The position numbers and the translations under genes are program-made. A DNA stretch of 64,000 nucleotides from assembly GCF_003020115.1 (NCBI RefSeq), contig NZ_PYFX01000003.1, forward strand, positions 186,001 through 250,000, read 5' to 3'. Origin of the DNA: Bradyrhizobium sp. MOS002 (GTDB lineage Bacteria > Pseudomonadota > Alphaproteobacteria > Rhizobiales > Xanthobacteraceae). This document shows positions 33,725 to 42,822 of the stretch, one piece after another; position 1 is the stretch's first letter, and every line of letters begins with the position of its first letter. The notes below the pieces were generated by a model. It did not search any database. It was not told the origin of the DNA and was given only the letters and a program-made list of their open reading frames with translations.

Positions 33725-35929
33725 ATGAACGCTTATGTCGGAACGCCAACGTCGCGTGTCGACGGACGGGCCAAGGTCACCGGGGCCGCCAAATACGCCG
33801 GCGAATTTCCGGCGGACAAGCTGCTCCATGGCTTCGTCGTCGAGGCCACCATTCCATGCGGGCGCATTGCCCGCCTCGACACCAGTGAGGCGCTGCAGGT
33901 CGAGGGCGTGCTCGACGTGCTCACGCACGCCAACCGTCCGCCGCTGGCTGACAAGGTCGAGCCGTGGAAGGACGAGGTGGCGCCCGAGAAAGGCTCGCCT
34001 TTCCGTCCGCTTTATGATGACACGATCAAGTTCAACAGCCAGCCGATCGCACTTGTCGTCGCGGAGGACTGGGAAACCGCGAAATTCGCAGCCACGCTCG
34101 TGCGGGTCGAATATGAGCAGCGTGGCTTTGCGACCGACCTCGAAGGCGAGCGCAGCAACGCCGCCGAGAAGGACAAGCCGCATAAGCCGCGGGGCGACGC
34201 CGCAGCCGCCCTTGCGGGAGCCGATGTGCGCCACGAGGCGGACTACGTCATCCCGACCGAGCATCACAACCCGATGGAGCTCTATGCGACCACGGCGGTC
34301 TGGGAGAGCAATGGCAAGCTCACGATCTACGACAAGACCCAAGGCGTCCAGAACGTCCACAAGTTTCTATGCGGCGTGTTCGACAAGAAGCCGGATGACA
34401 TTCGCGTGGTCTCGCCCTACGTCGGCGGCGCCTTCGGCTCCGGCTTGCGGCCGCAATATCAGGTGGTGTTGGCAACGCTTGGCGCGCTCGCGCTGAAGCG
34501 GTCCGTTCGCGTCGTGCTGACGCGGCAGCAGATGTACGGGCTCGGCTACCGGCCGATGACAATCGAACGCGTCGCGCTCGGCGCAAAATCCGATGGCACG
34601 CTCGATGCGGTTACGCACGAGGCCATTGCCGTCACCTCGCGCTACGAAGATTTTGCACGCAACGATACCGGCTGGGCCGAACAGCTCTACAAGAGCCCGA
34701 ACAGCCGCTTCTCCCACAAGCTGGTTCACCTCGACGTCTCCACGCCCTCCGACATGCGCGCACCGGGGGCGGCATCGGGCGTCTGCGCGCTCGAATGCGC
34801 CATGGACGAGCTCGCCGTCGCGCTCAAGCTCGACCCGGTCGAACTGCGGCTGAAATGCTATTCGGATCGCGACCAGAGCGAAAACCTGCCCTACACCAGC
34901 AAGCAGTTGCGCGAATGCTACGCGCGCGGCGCGGACGCCTTCGGCTGGAGCAGACGCAATCCTGCGCCGCGCTCGATGCGCGACGGCAAGGATCTGGTCG
35001 GCTGGGGCATGGCCACCGGCGTGTGGGAAGCATTGCAGATGCCGGTCGCCGTCCGTATCGCGCTGACATCGAACGGACATGCCGAGGTGTCCTGCGCCGC
35101 ATCCGACATCGGCACCGGCACCTACACCATTGTCGCGCAGGTCGCAGCCGACGCACTCGGCCTGCCGATCGAGAACATCAGCGTCCGGCTCGCCGATTCC
35201 AGTCTGCCGCAGGCGCCGGTCGAGGGTGGTTCCTGGATGGCCGCCTCGAGCGCACATGCGGTGCTCGCAGCCGCCGAGGAGGTGCGCAAGGAGCTGTTAC
35301 GCTTGGCCGGGAAGATGCCAGGCTCGCCGCTCGCCGACACCGAGTTGGCCGATACGGTGCTGAAGGACGGCAGCATTGCGGGGGCCAGCGACAACAGCCG
35401 CGCGGTCTCGATCGCCGACGCGATGCGCCATGGCGGCATCGAGCGCATCGAGAAGGAAAAGCTCAATCAGTTCGAGGAGGACAAGAAGCACGCGCGCAAT
35501 ACCCATTCGGCCGTGTTCGCCGAGGTCAAAGTGGACGAAGAGCTGGGCGTCATCCGCGTCACGCGGGTCGTGAGCGCCGTCGCGGCCGGGCGGATTCTCA
35601 ACACCAAGACTGGCCGCAGCCAGATCATGGGCAGCGTGGTCTGGGGAATCGGGATGGCCCTGCACGAGGAGACGGTGATGGACCACCGCTTCGGCCGGAT
35701 CATGAACGCGAACATCGCCGAGTACCATATCCCGGTGAATGCGGATGTTTACGACATCGACGTGATCTTCGTCGACGAGCCGGACGATCGTATCAACAAG
35801 CTCGGCATCAAGGGACTGGGCGAGATCGGCATCGTCGGCGTCCCCGCCGCGATCGCGAACGCCGTCTATCACGCCACCGGCAAGCGCATCCGCCGCTTCC
35901 CGATCACTCTGGACAAGCTCTTAGACTGA
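33725..35929 (+). CDS. Molybdenum aldehyde oxidoreductase, molybdopterin-binding subunit (PaoC type)
   Basis: This 734-residue catalytic subunit has the opening TSRVDGRAKVTGAAKYAGEF, the molybdopterin-contacting GGAFGSGLRPQYQ, RAPGAASG in the central part, and the C-terminal KGLGEIGIVG with the catalytic Glu. It would hydroxylate aldehydes or N-heterocycles using water. It is 7 bases after the FAD subunit gene. No XdhC-like maturation gene is visible next to it. The natural substrate is not readable; a detoxifying aldehyde oxidase is the known role of the E. coli form. Confidence 0.9.
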   Translation: MNAYVGTPTSRVDGRAKVTGAAKYAGEFPADKLLHGFVVEATIPCGRIARLDTSEALQVEGVLDVLTHANRPPLADKVEPWKDEVAPEKGSPFRPLYDDTIKFNSQPIALVVAEDWETAKFAATLVRVEYEQRGFATDLEGERSNAAEKDKPHKPRGDAAAALAGADVRHEADYVIPTEHHNPMELYATTAVWESNGKLTIYDKTQGVQNVHKFLCGVFDKKPDDIRVVSPYVGGAFGSGLRPQYQVVLATLGALALKRSVRVVLTRQQMYGLGYRPMTIERVALGAKSDGTLDAVTHEAIAVTSRYEDFARNDTGWAEQLYKSPNSRFSHKLVHLDVSTPSDMRAPGAASGVCALECAMDELAVALKLDPVELRLKCYSDRDQSENLPYTSKQLRECYARGADAFGWSRRNPAPRSMRDGKDLVGWGMATGVWEALQMPVAVRIALTSNGHAEVSCAASDIGTGTYTIVAQVAADALGLPIENISVRLADSSLPQAPVEGGSWMAASSAHAVLAAAEEVRKELLRLAGKMPGSPLADTELADTVLKDGSIAGASDNSRAVSIADAMRHGGIERIEKEKLNQFEEDKKHARNTHSAVFAEVKVDEELGVIRVTRVVSAVAAGRILNTKTGRSQIMGSVVWGIGMALHEETVMDHRFGRIMNANIAEYHIPVNADVYDIDVIFVDEPDDRINKLGIKGLGEIGIVGVPAAIANAVYHATGKRIRRFPITLDKLLD

Positions 35930-36024
35930 TCGCGCCGTCACACTGCCCCGCTCGGTCGGCGACTGTCATCGAACTGTCATCGAATGTGTCGAGAGCTGTT
36001 TCTCTCGCACATTCGGGACATGAC

Positions 36025-38383
36025 ATGGACTATTTCAAGCGCTTCAACTTTCTGTTCGCCGCACCTGTGTTCGACGCCGACGACCTCGAAGGTGTCCGCT
36101 TCAACCAGATCATCGAGGAGATCCAGCGCTCCGGCTTCGAGGTCGTTCGCGCCCGCAAGCTGGAGGACGCGGAGATGGCGGTGCAGACCGATGCCGCGAT
36201 CGGTTGCATGGTGGTGGACTGGGGCAAGAAGGGCCTGGAGGGCAAGACCTCGGCGCTGATCAATTTGATGCGGCGACGCGGCCTCGATTTCCCGATCATC
36301 CTCCTGATCCGGCGCAAACGGTTCGAGGATCTCCCAGTCGAGGTGCTCGACTTCATCGACGGTTATGTCTTCCTGTCCGAGGAGACACCGACCTTCATCG
36401 CCAAGAACCTGATCAGCCGTCTGAAGCAATATGCGGAGACGTTGAAGACGCCCTTCTTCGGCGCGCTGGTCGACTATGCCGAGGAGGGCAACCAGCTCTG
36501 GACCTGCCCGGGCCACAATGGCGGCGTGTTCTACAACCGCAGCCCGATTGGACGGGTGTTCGTCGAACATCTCGGTGAGTCCGTATTCCGCGACGATCTC
36601 GACAATTCCGTGCTCGACCTCGGCGACCTCCTCACCCATGAAGGACCGGCGTTGAAGGCACAGAAGGAAGCTGCCCAGATCTTTGGTGCGGAAAAGACCT
36701 ATTTCGTGCTCAACGGAACCTCGACCTCGAACAAGGTTGCGCTCGGCGCTCTCGTCACCGACGGCGATCTCGTGCTGTTCGACCGCAACAATCACAAAGC
36801 CCGCCCATCATGGCGCGCTGATGATCAATGGCGGCGTCCCGGTCTACGTGCCGACCATCCGCAATGCCTGGGGCCTGATCGGCCCGATGCGGTGGGACAT
36901 GCTCGACGAGAAAACCTTGCGCGAGGCGATCCGCAATCATCCCTTGGTGACGGACAAGGACGCTTGGCGCAAGGAACGGCCGTTCCGCGTTGCCGTGGTC
37001 GAGCAGTGCACCTATGACGGCACCATCCACAGCGCCGAAATGATCTTGAAGCGCATCGGCCATCTCTGTGAGTACATCCTGTTCGACGAGGCCTGGGCCG
37101 GCTTCATGAAGTTCCACCCGCTCTATGCCGGCCGCTTCGCCATGGGACTGGCGAACCTTTCCCCCGAGGCACCCGGCATCATCGCGACGCAATCGACCCA
37201 CAAACAGCTCGCGAGCTTCTCGCAGGCCTCCCAAATCCACATCAAGGATCGTCACATCCGCGGCCAGAAGCGGCGCGTCGAGCACCGCCGCTTCAACGAA
37301 AGTTTCATGCAGCACGCTTCCACGTCGCCATTCTACCCGCTGTTCGCCTCGCTCGACGTCGGCGCACAGATGATGAAGGGCCGCTCCGGCGAAGTCCTGT
37401 GGGACGACACGATTCGGCTCGGCATCGAGCTGCGCAAGAAAATCCGCGCGATGCGCCGGGAGTTCGAGGAGAAGGAGCAGAATCCGGACCGGGGCTGGTT
37501 CTTCGAACCCTTCGTCCCCGATCGCGTCGCGATTCCCGATGTCAGCCGTCCCGGTGCTGCGCACAATGTCGCCTGGGAAACGCTCTCGACCGATGAGCTC
37601 GCCACCAACCCCGCGCTGTGGCAGCTCTCCCCCGACAGCGCCTGGCATGGCTTCCCTGGCCTCAGTGAGGGCTTTGCCATGACCGATCCGAACAAGCTGA
37701 CGCTGCTCACGCCCGGCTTCGATCGCACCACCGGCGCCTATGTCGAGCACGGCATCCCCGCCCCGGTCGTCGCGCAATATCTGCGCGAGAACCGCATCGT
37801 CCCCGAGAAGAACGACCTCAACTCGCTGCTCTTCCTGCTCACCCCGGGCGTCGAGGCAAGCAAGGCGGGCACGCTGATCTCCGGTCTCGTCGCATTCAAG
37901 CGGCTGCATGACGACAATGCGCTGCTTGCGGACGTCATCCCGGAGTTCTGCCAGCGGCGGCAGGCGCGCTATGCCGGCGTGCGGCTGCGCGATGTCTGCG
38001 GCGAGATGCACCGTTTCTTCCGCGCTGCCGACGTCAGCGCACTCCAGGCCCGGCAGTTCATGCCCGAGCACATGCCTGACATCGCGATGTCGCCTCGCGA
38101 AGCCGCCCGCTACCTGTTTCGCAACGATGTCGACTATCTACCGATCGAAGCGATCACGGGCCGCATCGCCACCACGCCATTCGTGGTCTATCCGCCCGGC
38201 ATCGCCACCATCGTGCCCGGCGAGCGACTGACGGAGCGCGCCAAGCCCATGGTCGACTACCTCAAGATGTTCGAGACCTGCTTCAACACGTTCCCCGGCT
38301 TCGATGTCGAGATCCAGGGCGTCTACAAAGAGGTCGACGCCCAAGGCCGCATCGGGCTTTATACCTACGTCGTTGCCGAGTAG
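36025..38383 (+). pseudogene. Orn/Lys/Arg decarboxylase, disrupted by a one-base frameshift
   Basis: This is a PLP-dependent amino-acid decarboxylase of about 785 residues with a receiver-like N-terminal wing domain. Reading starts at ATG 36025 and stays in frame through DRNNHK (to 36798). The homologous sequence then continues one base over (AHHGALMINGG from 36803). One extra base in 36796-36806 explains it. The catalytic Lys of ATQSTHKQLASFSQAS (codon 37202-37204) lies only in the second frame. As written, the product would end at 37017 without the active site. It may be a sequencing error or a real mutation; the rest shows no decay. Confidence 0.8.
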
Positions 38384-38968
38384 ATGCCGATGAACGAAAC
38401 AGCCGCACTGCGCGCGGATGACGAGCCGGTCCTGGTCCGGCCCTCACGCGAGAATGATATCGAGGCGATGCTGGCGATCTATCGCCATCACGTCCGTAAC
38501 GGGGTGCCACGCGATGTCGAGGGAACCGGCGCGCCGGAGCTGGACGATCTGCGCGACCGGCGCAAGAACTTGAAGCAGACCCGCCTGCCGCATCTGGTCG
38601 CGACCTATCGCGGGGAAGTCGTCGGCTATGCCTACGCCGTGCTGTTTCGCAAGCGCCCGGCGTATCGCTATACGGCCAAGCATTCGATCTACGTCCACCA
38701 CGCGCATCTCGGTCGCGGTGTGGGACGGCTTTTGCTCCAGGACATGATCGACGCCTGCGCGGCGGCCGGCTTCCGCCAGATGATCGGCTATATCGATGCC
38801 GACAATGCGCCTTCGCTGGCGCTGCACGAAAAATTCGGCTTCGCGCGCGCCGGCCTGCTCTGCGGTGTCGCCTATCGCCACGGGCACTGGTCCGACACCG
38901 TCATGGTGCAGCGGTCGCTCGGCGCCGGCGTCACCGCACCACCGCCCGTCACGGCGCCCGGCCGCTAG
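38384..38968 (+). CDS. GNAT-family N-acetyltransferase (phosphinothricin acetyltransferase-like)
   Basis: This 194-residue acetyltransferase has the acetyl-CoA motif HLGRGVGRLLL in the second third, preceded by SIYVHHAHL. The later YIDADNAPSLALHEKFGF is typical of the Pat/YncA group, which acetylates small amines such as phosphinothricin or methionine sulfone. Its ATG directly follows the decarboxylase stop with no gap, so the two were one transcript. A second ATG at 38390 is possible. Confidence 0.85.
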   Translation: MPMNETAALRADDEPVLVRPSRENDIEAMLAIYRHHVRNGVPRDVEGTGAPELDDLRDRRKNLKQTRLPHLVATYRGEVVGYAYAVLFRKRPAYRYTAKHSIYVHHAHLGRGVGRLLLQDMIDACAAAGFRQMIGYIDADNAPSLALHEKFGFARAGLLCGVAYRHGHWSDTVMVQRSLGAGVTAPPPVTAPGR

Positions 38969-38972
38969 GCCC

Positions 38973-39185
38973 TCATGACGGAAAGTCAGCCGGTCTGACC
39001 TGGATGCGGTCGGCATGCAACGACCAGTGGTGCAACGCCTGGTCCTCGCAAAACCTCGCCTTCGCCCGCTCTCTGGCTTCGTCCTCGTCGGAAGCGTCGA
39101 TCTCGAGCGTGCCCTGGCACACCTCGATCTGCCGGCCGTACTGGCCGAGCACGTCCTTCATGAACCTGACCACATAAGTTGACAT
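38973..39185 (-). CDS. Conserved-looking 70-residue protein, probable FixK-type regulon member
   Basis: This small, acidic, soluble protein (opening MSTYVVRFMKDVLGQYGRQI, with EIDASDEDEARERAKARF) ends with a short basic/Pro segment. AGGAGG lies 4 bases before the ATG. A TTGAC-GCGG-ATCAA box at 39253-39266 lies 68 bp upstream, suggesting low-oxygen induction by a FixK/FNR protein. I do not recognise the family. Confidence 0.7.
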   Translation of the reverse strand: MSTYVVRFMKDVLGQYGRQIEVCQGTLEIDASDEDEARERAKARFCEDQALHHWSLHADRIQVRPADFPS

Positions 39186-39252
39186 GGGACCTCCTGCCTG
39201 CCCCGGCGGCGCTCAATCTAATCCCATTTAGCCGGATTGCGGGAGGGGGATT

Positions 39253-39266
39253 TTGACGCGGATCAA
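39253..39266. promoter_or_regulatory. FNR/FixK-type box upstream of the 70-residue protein gene
   Basis: TTGACGCGGATCAA is the FNR/FixK pattern TTGA-N6-TCAA, with an ATCAA right half. If it acts at about -41, transcription would start near 39218, about 33 bases before the start codon at 39185. Confidence 0.65.
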
Positions 39267-39342
39267 AGTCGGGCGCGGTTCCCGTCCGCCGATCATTGGG
39301 CAGCAGGAGAGTCGCCCCAGGAAGGACAAAAGCGCCTGCTGA

Positions 39343-40392
39343 CTACGCCGGCGTCACACCAAACGCCTGTTTGAAGCGCTCCGCGTAACGTGGCCAGACC
39401 TCGGGATTGATGATGCGCGGCGGGCGCTTGCCGTCGAGCGTCTGCAGCACCTGCTCAGCGGCGATGCGGCCCATGTTCTGCCGCGCCTCGATCGTGACGC
39501 CCGCAGTATGCGGGCTCGCCAGCACGTTGTCGAGCTGGAGCAGCGGATGCTCCGGCGGCGGCGGCTCCTTCGACCAGACGTCGAGACCGGCGCCCGCAAT
39601 GCGCTTGTCGCGCAACGCCTGGAGCAACGCGTCCTCGTCGTGAATGAAACCGCGCGCCGTGGTGATAAAGTACGCATGCGGCTGCATCAACGCGAACTCG
39701 CGCACGCTGATCATGTTGCGGCTGCCCTTGTTAAGCGGGCAGGAGATCGAGACGAAATCGGCGCGGCGCAAGAGCTCGTCGAGCTCCACCTTCTCTCCGC
39801 CCCGCTTGGCCATCACCTCGGCGGTGAGGTAAGGATCGTAGGCCAGCACCTTCATGCCGAGCAGACCCTGGCACAACGCGGCGATGCGACGGCCGACATT
39901 GCCGAGGCCGATGATGCCGACCGTCTTGTGTTCGACCTCGTTGCCGACGAGCTCGTTGCGGTTGACGTCGCGCTCGCGGCGCAGCCGGCGGTCCGACTGA
40001 ATGATGCGCTTAGACAGCGTCAACATCATCGCCAGCGCATGCTCGGCGACGGAATGGGCATTGCCGCCGGACTGGTTGACGACCAGCACGCCCGCATCGG
40101 TGCACGCCTCGACGTCGACGGGGTCGAAGCCTGCACCATTGCTCGAGACCAGCAACAGGTTCGGCGTGCGCTTCAGGAAGGCGGCATCGACGTGGAAATG
40201 CGGGGCGAGTTCGTCCCGGGCGGCGCCGATCTGGTAAACATGAGCGGCACCGATGATCGGCGCGTAAACGTCTTCGAGGGTCTCGTTCTCGATGCGATCG
40301 AGCCGGACGTCGGGTCGCGCCTTCAGGATGTCGATATAGATCGGGTTGGCCAGATACTTGACGTAGAAGACGCGCTTGCTGTTGACGGACAT
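39343..40392 (-). CDS. D-isomer-specific 2-hydroxyacid dehydrogenase
   Basis: This 349-residue NAD-dependent dehydrogenase has the Rossmann motif GIIGLGNVGRRIA, the substrate-binding Arg in FITTARGFIHDEDAL, the Glu in the following helix (SKEPPPPEHP) and the catalytic His in SPHTAGVTIEAR. It oxidises or reduces 2-hydroxyacids such as phosphoglycerate, glyoxylate or sulfolactate. It diverges from a split TPP decarboxylase that would act on the matching 2-oxoacid. Known (S)-sulfolactate dehydrogenase SlcC belongs to this family, but specificity here is not shown. Confidence 0.88.
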   Translation of the reverse strand: MSVNSKRVFYVKYLANPIYIDILKARPDVRLDRIENETLEDVYAPIIGAAHVYQIGAARDELAPHFHVDAAFLKRTPNLLLVSSNGAGFDPVDVEACTDAGVLVVNQSGGNAHSVAEHALAMMLTLSKRIIQSDRRLRRERDVNRNELVGNEVEHKTVGIIGLGNVGRRIAALCQGLLGMKVLAYDPYLTAEVMAKRGGEKVELDELLRRADFVSISCPLNKGSRNMISVREFALMQPHAYFITTARGFIHDEDALLQALRDKRIAGAGLDVWSKEPPPPEHPLLQLDNVLASPHTAGVTIEARQNMGRIAAEQVLQTLDGKRPPRIINPEVWPRYAERFKQAFGVTPA

Positions 40393-40646
40393 CAGGACCC
40401 TTCCGGCTCTCTCCTGGAGATCCGCAGGGCCAGCGCGGCGCGCGCTCCTTCCATGCGTTCCTCCGTTCTCTTGTTATTGCCGCTTATGACACGGCGCCGC
40501 CGGCCGCGGCAGGCCGCCTGGCGCAGATCACGGTGCAGCCCGGACATGTTGACAATCCCGCTGCCTGCGTCAAGTTCGGCAGACCGCCGCGACGGCCAAG
40601 ACAACGACAAAGACCAAGAAGCATGCGCGGCCGAAGGGAGAACGCA

Positions 40647-41213
40647 ATGCCGATTGCGGAGCAACATACCTCGTCCGAGGCGGCGCAGACCTCCAGTGAC
40701 AAGAGCTGGCACGGCATCGTCCTGCAAACCCTGAAGCGGAACGAGATCAGCCTCGTCCCTTACGTCCCCGATCGCGTGCTGACGCCGCTGATCAAGAATC
40801 TGCACGCCGATCCCTTCTTCACCACCTTTGCCACCGCCCGCGAGGAGGAGGCCGTCGGCATCGTCTCGGGCGCATGGATGGGCGGACGACGAGGCGCGGT
40901 GTTGATGCAGACCTCCGGCTTTGCGACGCTCGCCAACGTGCTGGCCTCGCTCGCGGTGCCCTACCAGATCCCGCTGATCATGTTCGTGTCCGAGCGCGGC
41001 ACGCTCGGCGAGTTCAATTACGGCCAGTCACTGGTCTGCCGCACCATGCGTCCGGTGCTGGATTCGCTGGCACTGGAGCACCACACCATCACCCGGCTCG
41101 ACGAGCTCGAATTCATTGCCGACCGTTCGATCAAGCAGGCCGTGACGACGCAGGCGCCGGTGGCGCTGATCCTTAACCCGCTGCTCACGGGCGGCAAGGT
41201 CTTCGACAAGTGA
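40647..41213 (+). CDS. Split TPP-dependent decarboxylase, alpha subunit (ComD-like)
   Basis: This 188-residue protein equals the N-terminal pyrimidine-binding domain of TPP enzymes, with the activating Glu in FATAREEEAVGIVSGAWMGG and the following LMQTSGFATLANVLASL. Standalone domains of this sort are known in sulfopyruvate decarboxylase (ComD) and phosphonopyruvate decarboxylase. The ATG at 40647 has GGGAG upstream; earlier starts are unlikely. It is followed by the matching beta subunit with a four-base overlap. Confidence 0.85.
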   Translation: MPIAEQHTSSEAAQTSSDKSWHGIVLQTLKRNEISLVPYVPDRVLTPLIKNLHADPFFTTFATAREEEAVGIVSGAWMGGRRGAVLMQTSGFATLANVLASLAVPYQIPLIMFVSERGTLGEFNYGQSLVCRTMRPVLDSLALEHHTITRLDELEFIADRSIKQAVTTQAPVALILNPLLTGGKVFDK

Positions 41214-41827
41214 GGCCGGCCCAAATGGATACAGACGCGCGCAACACCAAAGTGATGAACCGCTTCGACGTCACCTCGCGCCTGATCGCGAAACTCGAGC
41301 GCGAGGAAGCCGTGATCGGCGGCATCGGCAACACCAATTTCGACCTCTGGGCCGCCGGCCACCGTCCGCAGAATTTCTACATGCTCGGCAGCATGGGGCT
41401 CGCCTTCCCGATCGCGCTGGGCGTGGCGCTGGCGCAGCCGGACCGGCGCGTCTTTGCGCTCGAAGGCGACGGCTCGCTGCTGATGCAGCTCGGCGCGCTC
41501 TCGACGATCGCGGCGTTGAAGCCGAAGAACCTCATCATGATCGTGATGGACAACGGCATCTATCAGATCACCGGCGCACAGCCGACACCGGCCGCGAACG
41601 TGGCTGACATCGTCGCCATCGCGACCGGCTCCGGGCTTGCCAACAGCGCCTGGGCCGCGGACGAGGAGGATTTCGAGCGTCTGGTCGAGGAAGCCATGTC
41701 GGCGTCCGAGCCCAGCCTGATCGCCGTCCGTATTGATGACAAGCCCGGCGTCGGCGCCACCCGACGCGATCCCGTGCAGATACGGGAACGCTTCATGCAC
41801 GGCCTTGGCGTTCGCGAGCCACTTTAA
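41210..41827 (+). CDS. Split TPP-dependent decarboxylase, beta subunit (ComE-like)
   Basis: This 205-residue protein is the diphosphate-binding domain of a TPP enzyme, with the motif EGDGSLLMQLG followed 27 residues later by N in VMDNGIYQITG. It completes the active site with the alpha subunit. The GTG at 41210 overlaps the alpha stop, while an ATG at 41225 gives a slightly shorter protein. With the divergent 2-hydroxyacid dehydrogenase it could turn a 2-hydroxyacid into an aldehyde. Sulfopyruvate or phosphonopyruvate are candidate substrates, by family only. Confidence 0.85.
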   Translation: MRPAQMDTDARNTKVMNRFDVTSRLIAKLEREEAVIGGIGNTNFDLWAAGHRPQNFYMLGSMGLAFPIALGVALAQPDRRVFALEGDGSLLMQLGALSTIAALKPKNLIMIVMDNGIYQITGAQPTPAANVADIVAIATGSGLANSAWAADEEDFERLVEEAMSASEPSLIAVRIDDKPGVGATRRDPVQIRERFMHGLGVREPL

Positions 41828-41903
41828 CGTTTCGTCATTAACTACACGGCGATCTGATCCCGGCGCCTCGGCAAGCTGCTGCAATCCGTGCTAAGCGGTG
41901 AGG

Positions 41904-42281
41904 ATGTCCATTTTGGTTCGCTCCTCTGCCTGGCTGCTTGCCGCCGCCGTCGCCTTTGCAACCCTCGGCCCGCCTGGCCTGCGGCCCCATTCCGACCTTG
42001 GCCAGGACGGCGAACACGCCCTTGCTTTCGTCCTGGTGGGACTAGCCTTCGGCCTCGCCTATCCGCGCCGCCGGCTGTCGACCACGGCCATCGCTGTGGT
42101 GCTGATCGGCCTGCTCGAACTGATGCAATTCTGGGCACCGGGACGGCATGCGCGGCTGGAGGACTTTCTGGTGGATGCCGGCACCACATGCATCGGCTTC
42201 GCGCTGGCGGCCATCGCCGATTGGGCCATGACGCGGTTTCGCGCAAATTCGGCCCTGTCGAGCCAAGGCCCCGCGGAGTGA
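41904..42281 (+). CDS. VanZ-family membrane protein
   Basis: This protein of about 125 residues has four hydrophobic segments. The VanZ core is visible as the DGEHALAFVLVGLAFGLAYP segment, and LELMQFWAPGRHARLEDFLVDAGTTCIG carries the conserved Gln, Arg, Asp and Asn/Thr positions. Members are inner-membrane proteins of uncertain function, some linked to glycopeptide resistance. The start is either ATG 41904 or a GTG two codons earlier. Confidence 0.75.
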   Translation: MSILVRSSAWLLAAAVAFATLGPPGLRPHSDLGQDGEHALAFVLVGLAFGLAYPRRRLSTTAIAVVLIGLLELMQFWAPGRHARLEDFLVDAGTTCIGFALAAIADWAMTRFRANSALSSQGPAE

Positions 42282-42295
42282 CGCTCCGCAGGGCC
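42268..42295. terminator. Stem-loop between convergent VanZ and DUF1236 genes
   Basis: GGCCCCGCGGAG (42267-42278) pairs closely with CTCCGCAGGGCC (42284-42295) over a 5-base loop that spans the VanZ stop codon. It lies between convergent genes and may end transcripts from both; it lacks a long T-run. Confidence 0.4.
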
Positions 42296-42324
42296 CGTCT
42301 CTTCAAAGCTCACGCTCCGATCGA

Positions 42325-42708
42325 TCAGTCGATGATCTTGACGACGCGACGCGTGCGCGGCTCGACGATCACGCGGCGATCATTCACGACCGCATAGCGA
42401 TACTCGGTGTAGTTTGGCACGGGGCGCAGCACCACGGTCGGGGGCAGCGGCTCGCCGACCACGACGCGCTCCTCGACGACGACGGAATCACTGCGCGGGA
42501 TTCCTCCCAGAACAGCATTCGGAATTTCCAGACCGGCGCCGACGGCTGCACCGACGGTGCCGCCGACCATTGCGCCAACCGGACCGCCGATATCGCCACC
42601 TGCGCGCGCGCCGTCTCTGGCGCCCTGTTCGGTCGTCGACTGGGCAAAGGCTGCGCTCGACGCGAGCAGCGACACGGCAGCCAACGAAATTGCAAGACGG
42701 GTTTTCAT
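42325..42708 (-). CDS. DUF1236-type secreted protein
   Basis: This 127-residue protein has a signal peptide (MKTRLAISLAAVSLLASSAAFA) and a Gly/Ala-rich glycine-zipper segment (DGARAGGDIGGPVGAMVGGTVGAAVGAGLE). A C-terminal basic domain ends in YRYAVVNDRRVIVEPRTRRVVKIID, as in DUF1236. The zipper suggests membrane or envelope association. GGAGAG precedes the ATG at 42708. Such proteins are frequent in Bradyrhizobium; function unknown. Confidence 0.8.
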   Translation of the reverse strand: MKTRLAISLAAVSLLASSAAFAQSTTEQGARDGARAGGDIGGPVGAMVGGTVGAAVGAGLEIPNAVLGGIPRSDSVVVEERVVVGEPLPPTVVLRPVPNYTEYRYAVVNDRRVIVEPRTRRVVKIID

Positions 42709-42801
42709 GTCCACACTCTCCAGTGATTGTTCTGCGCCTTCAACCGCGGAGGTGGACCATTGTTCCGGTTCCCATGTGACCAAAGACGCGCCAAATCCGG
42801 A

Positions 42802-42822
42802 GAGTGTTACTGCGTAACACTC
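42802..42822. terminator. Perfect 9-bp stem-loop at the glxR stop
   Basis: GAGTGTTAC (42802-42810) and GTAACACTC (42814-42822) form a perfect hairpin with a 3-base loop overlapping the glxR stop codon. No U-tract follows on the minus strand, so it may protect the 3' end and need not terminate transcription. Confidence 0.45.
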
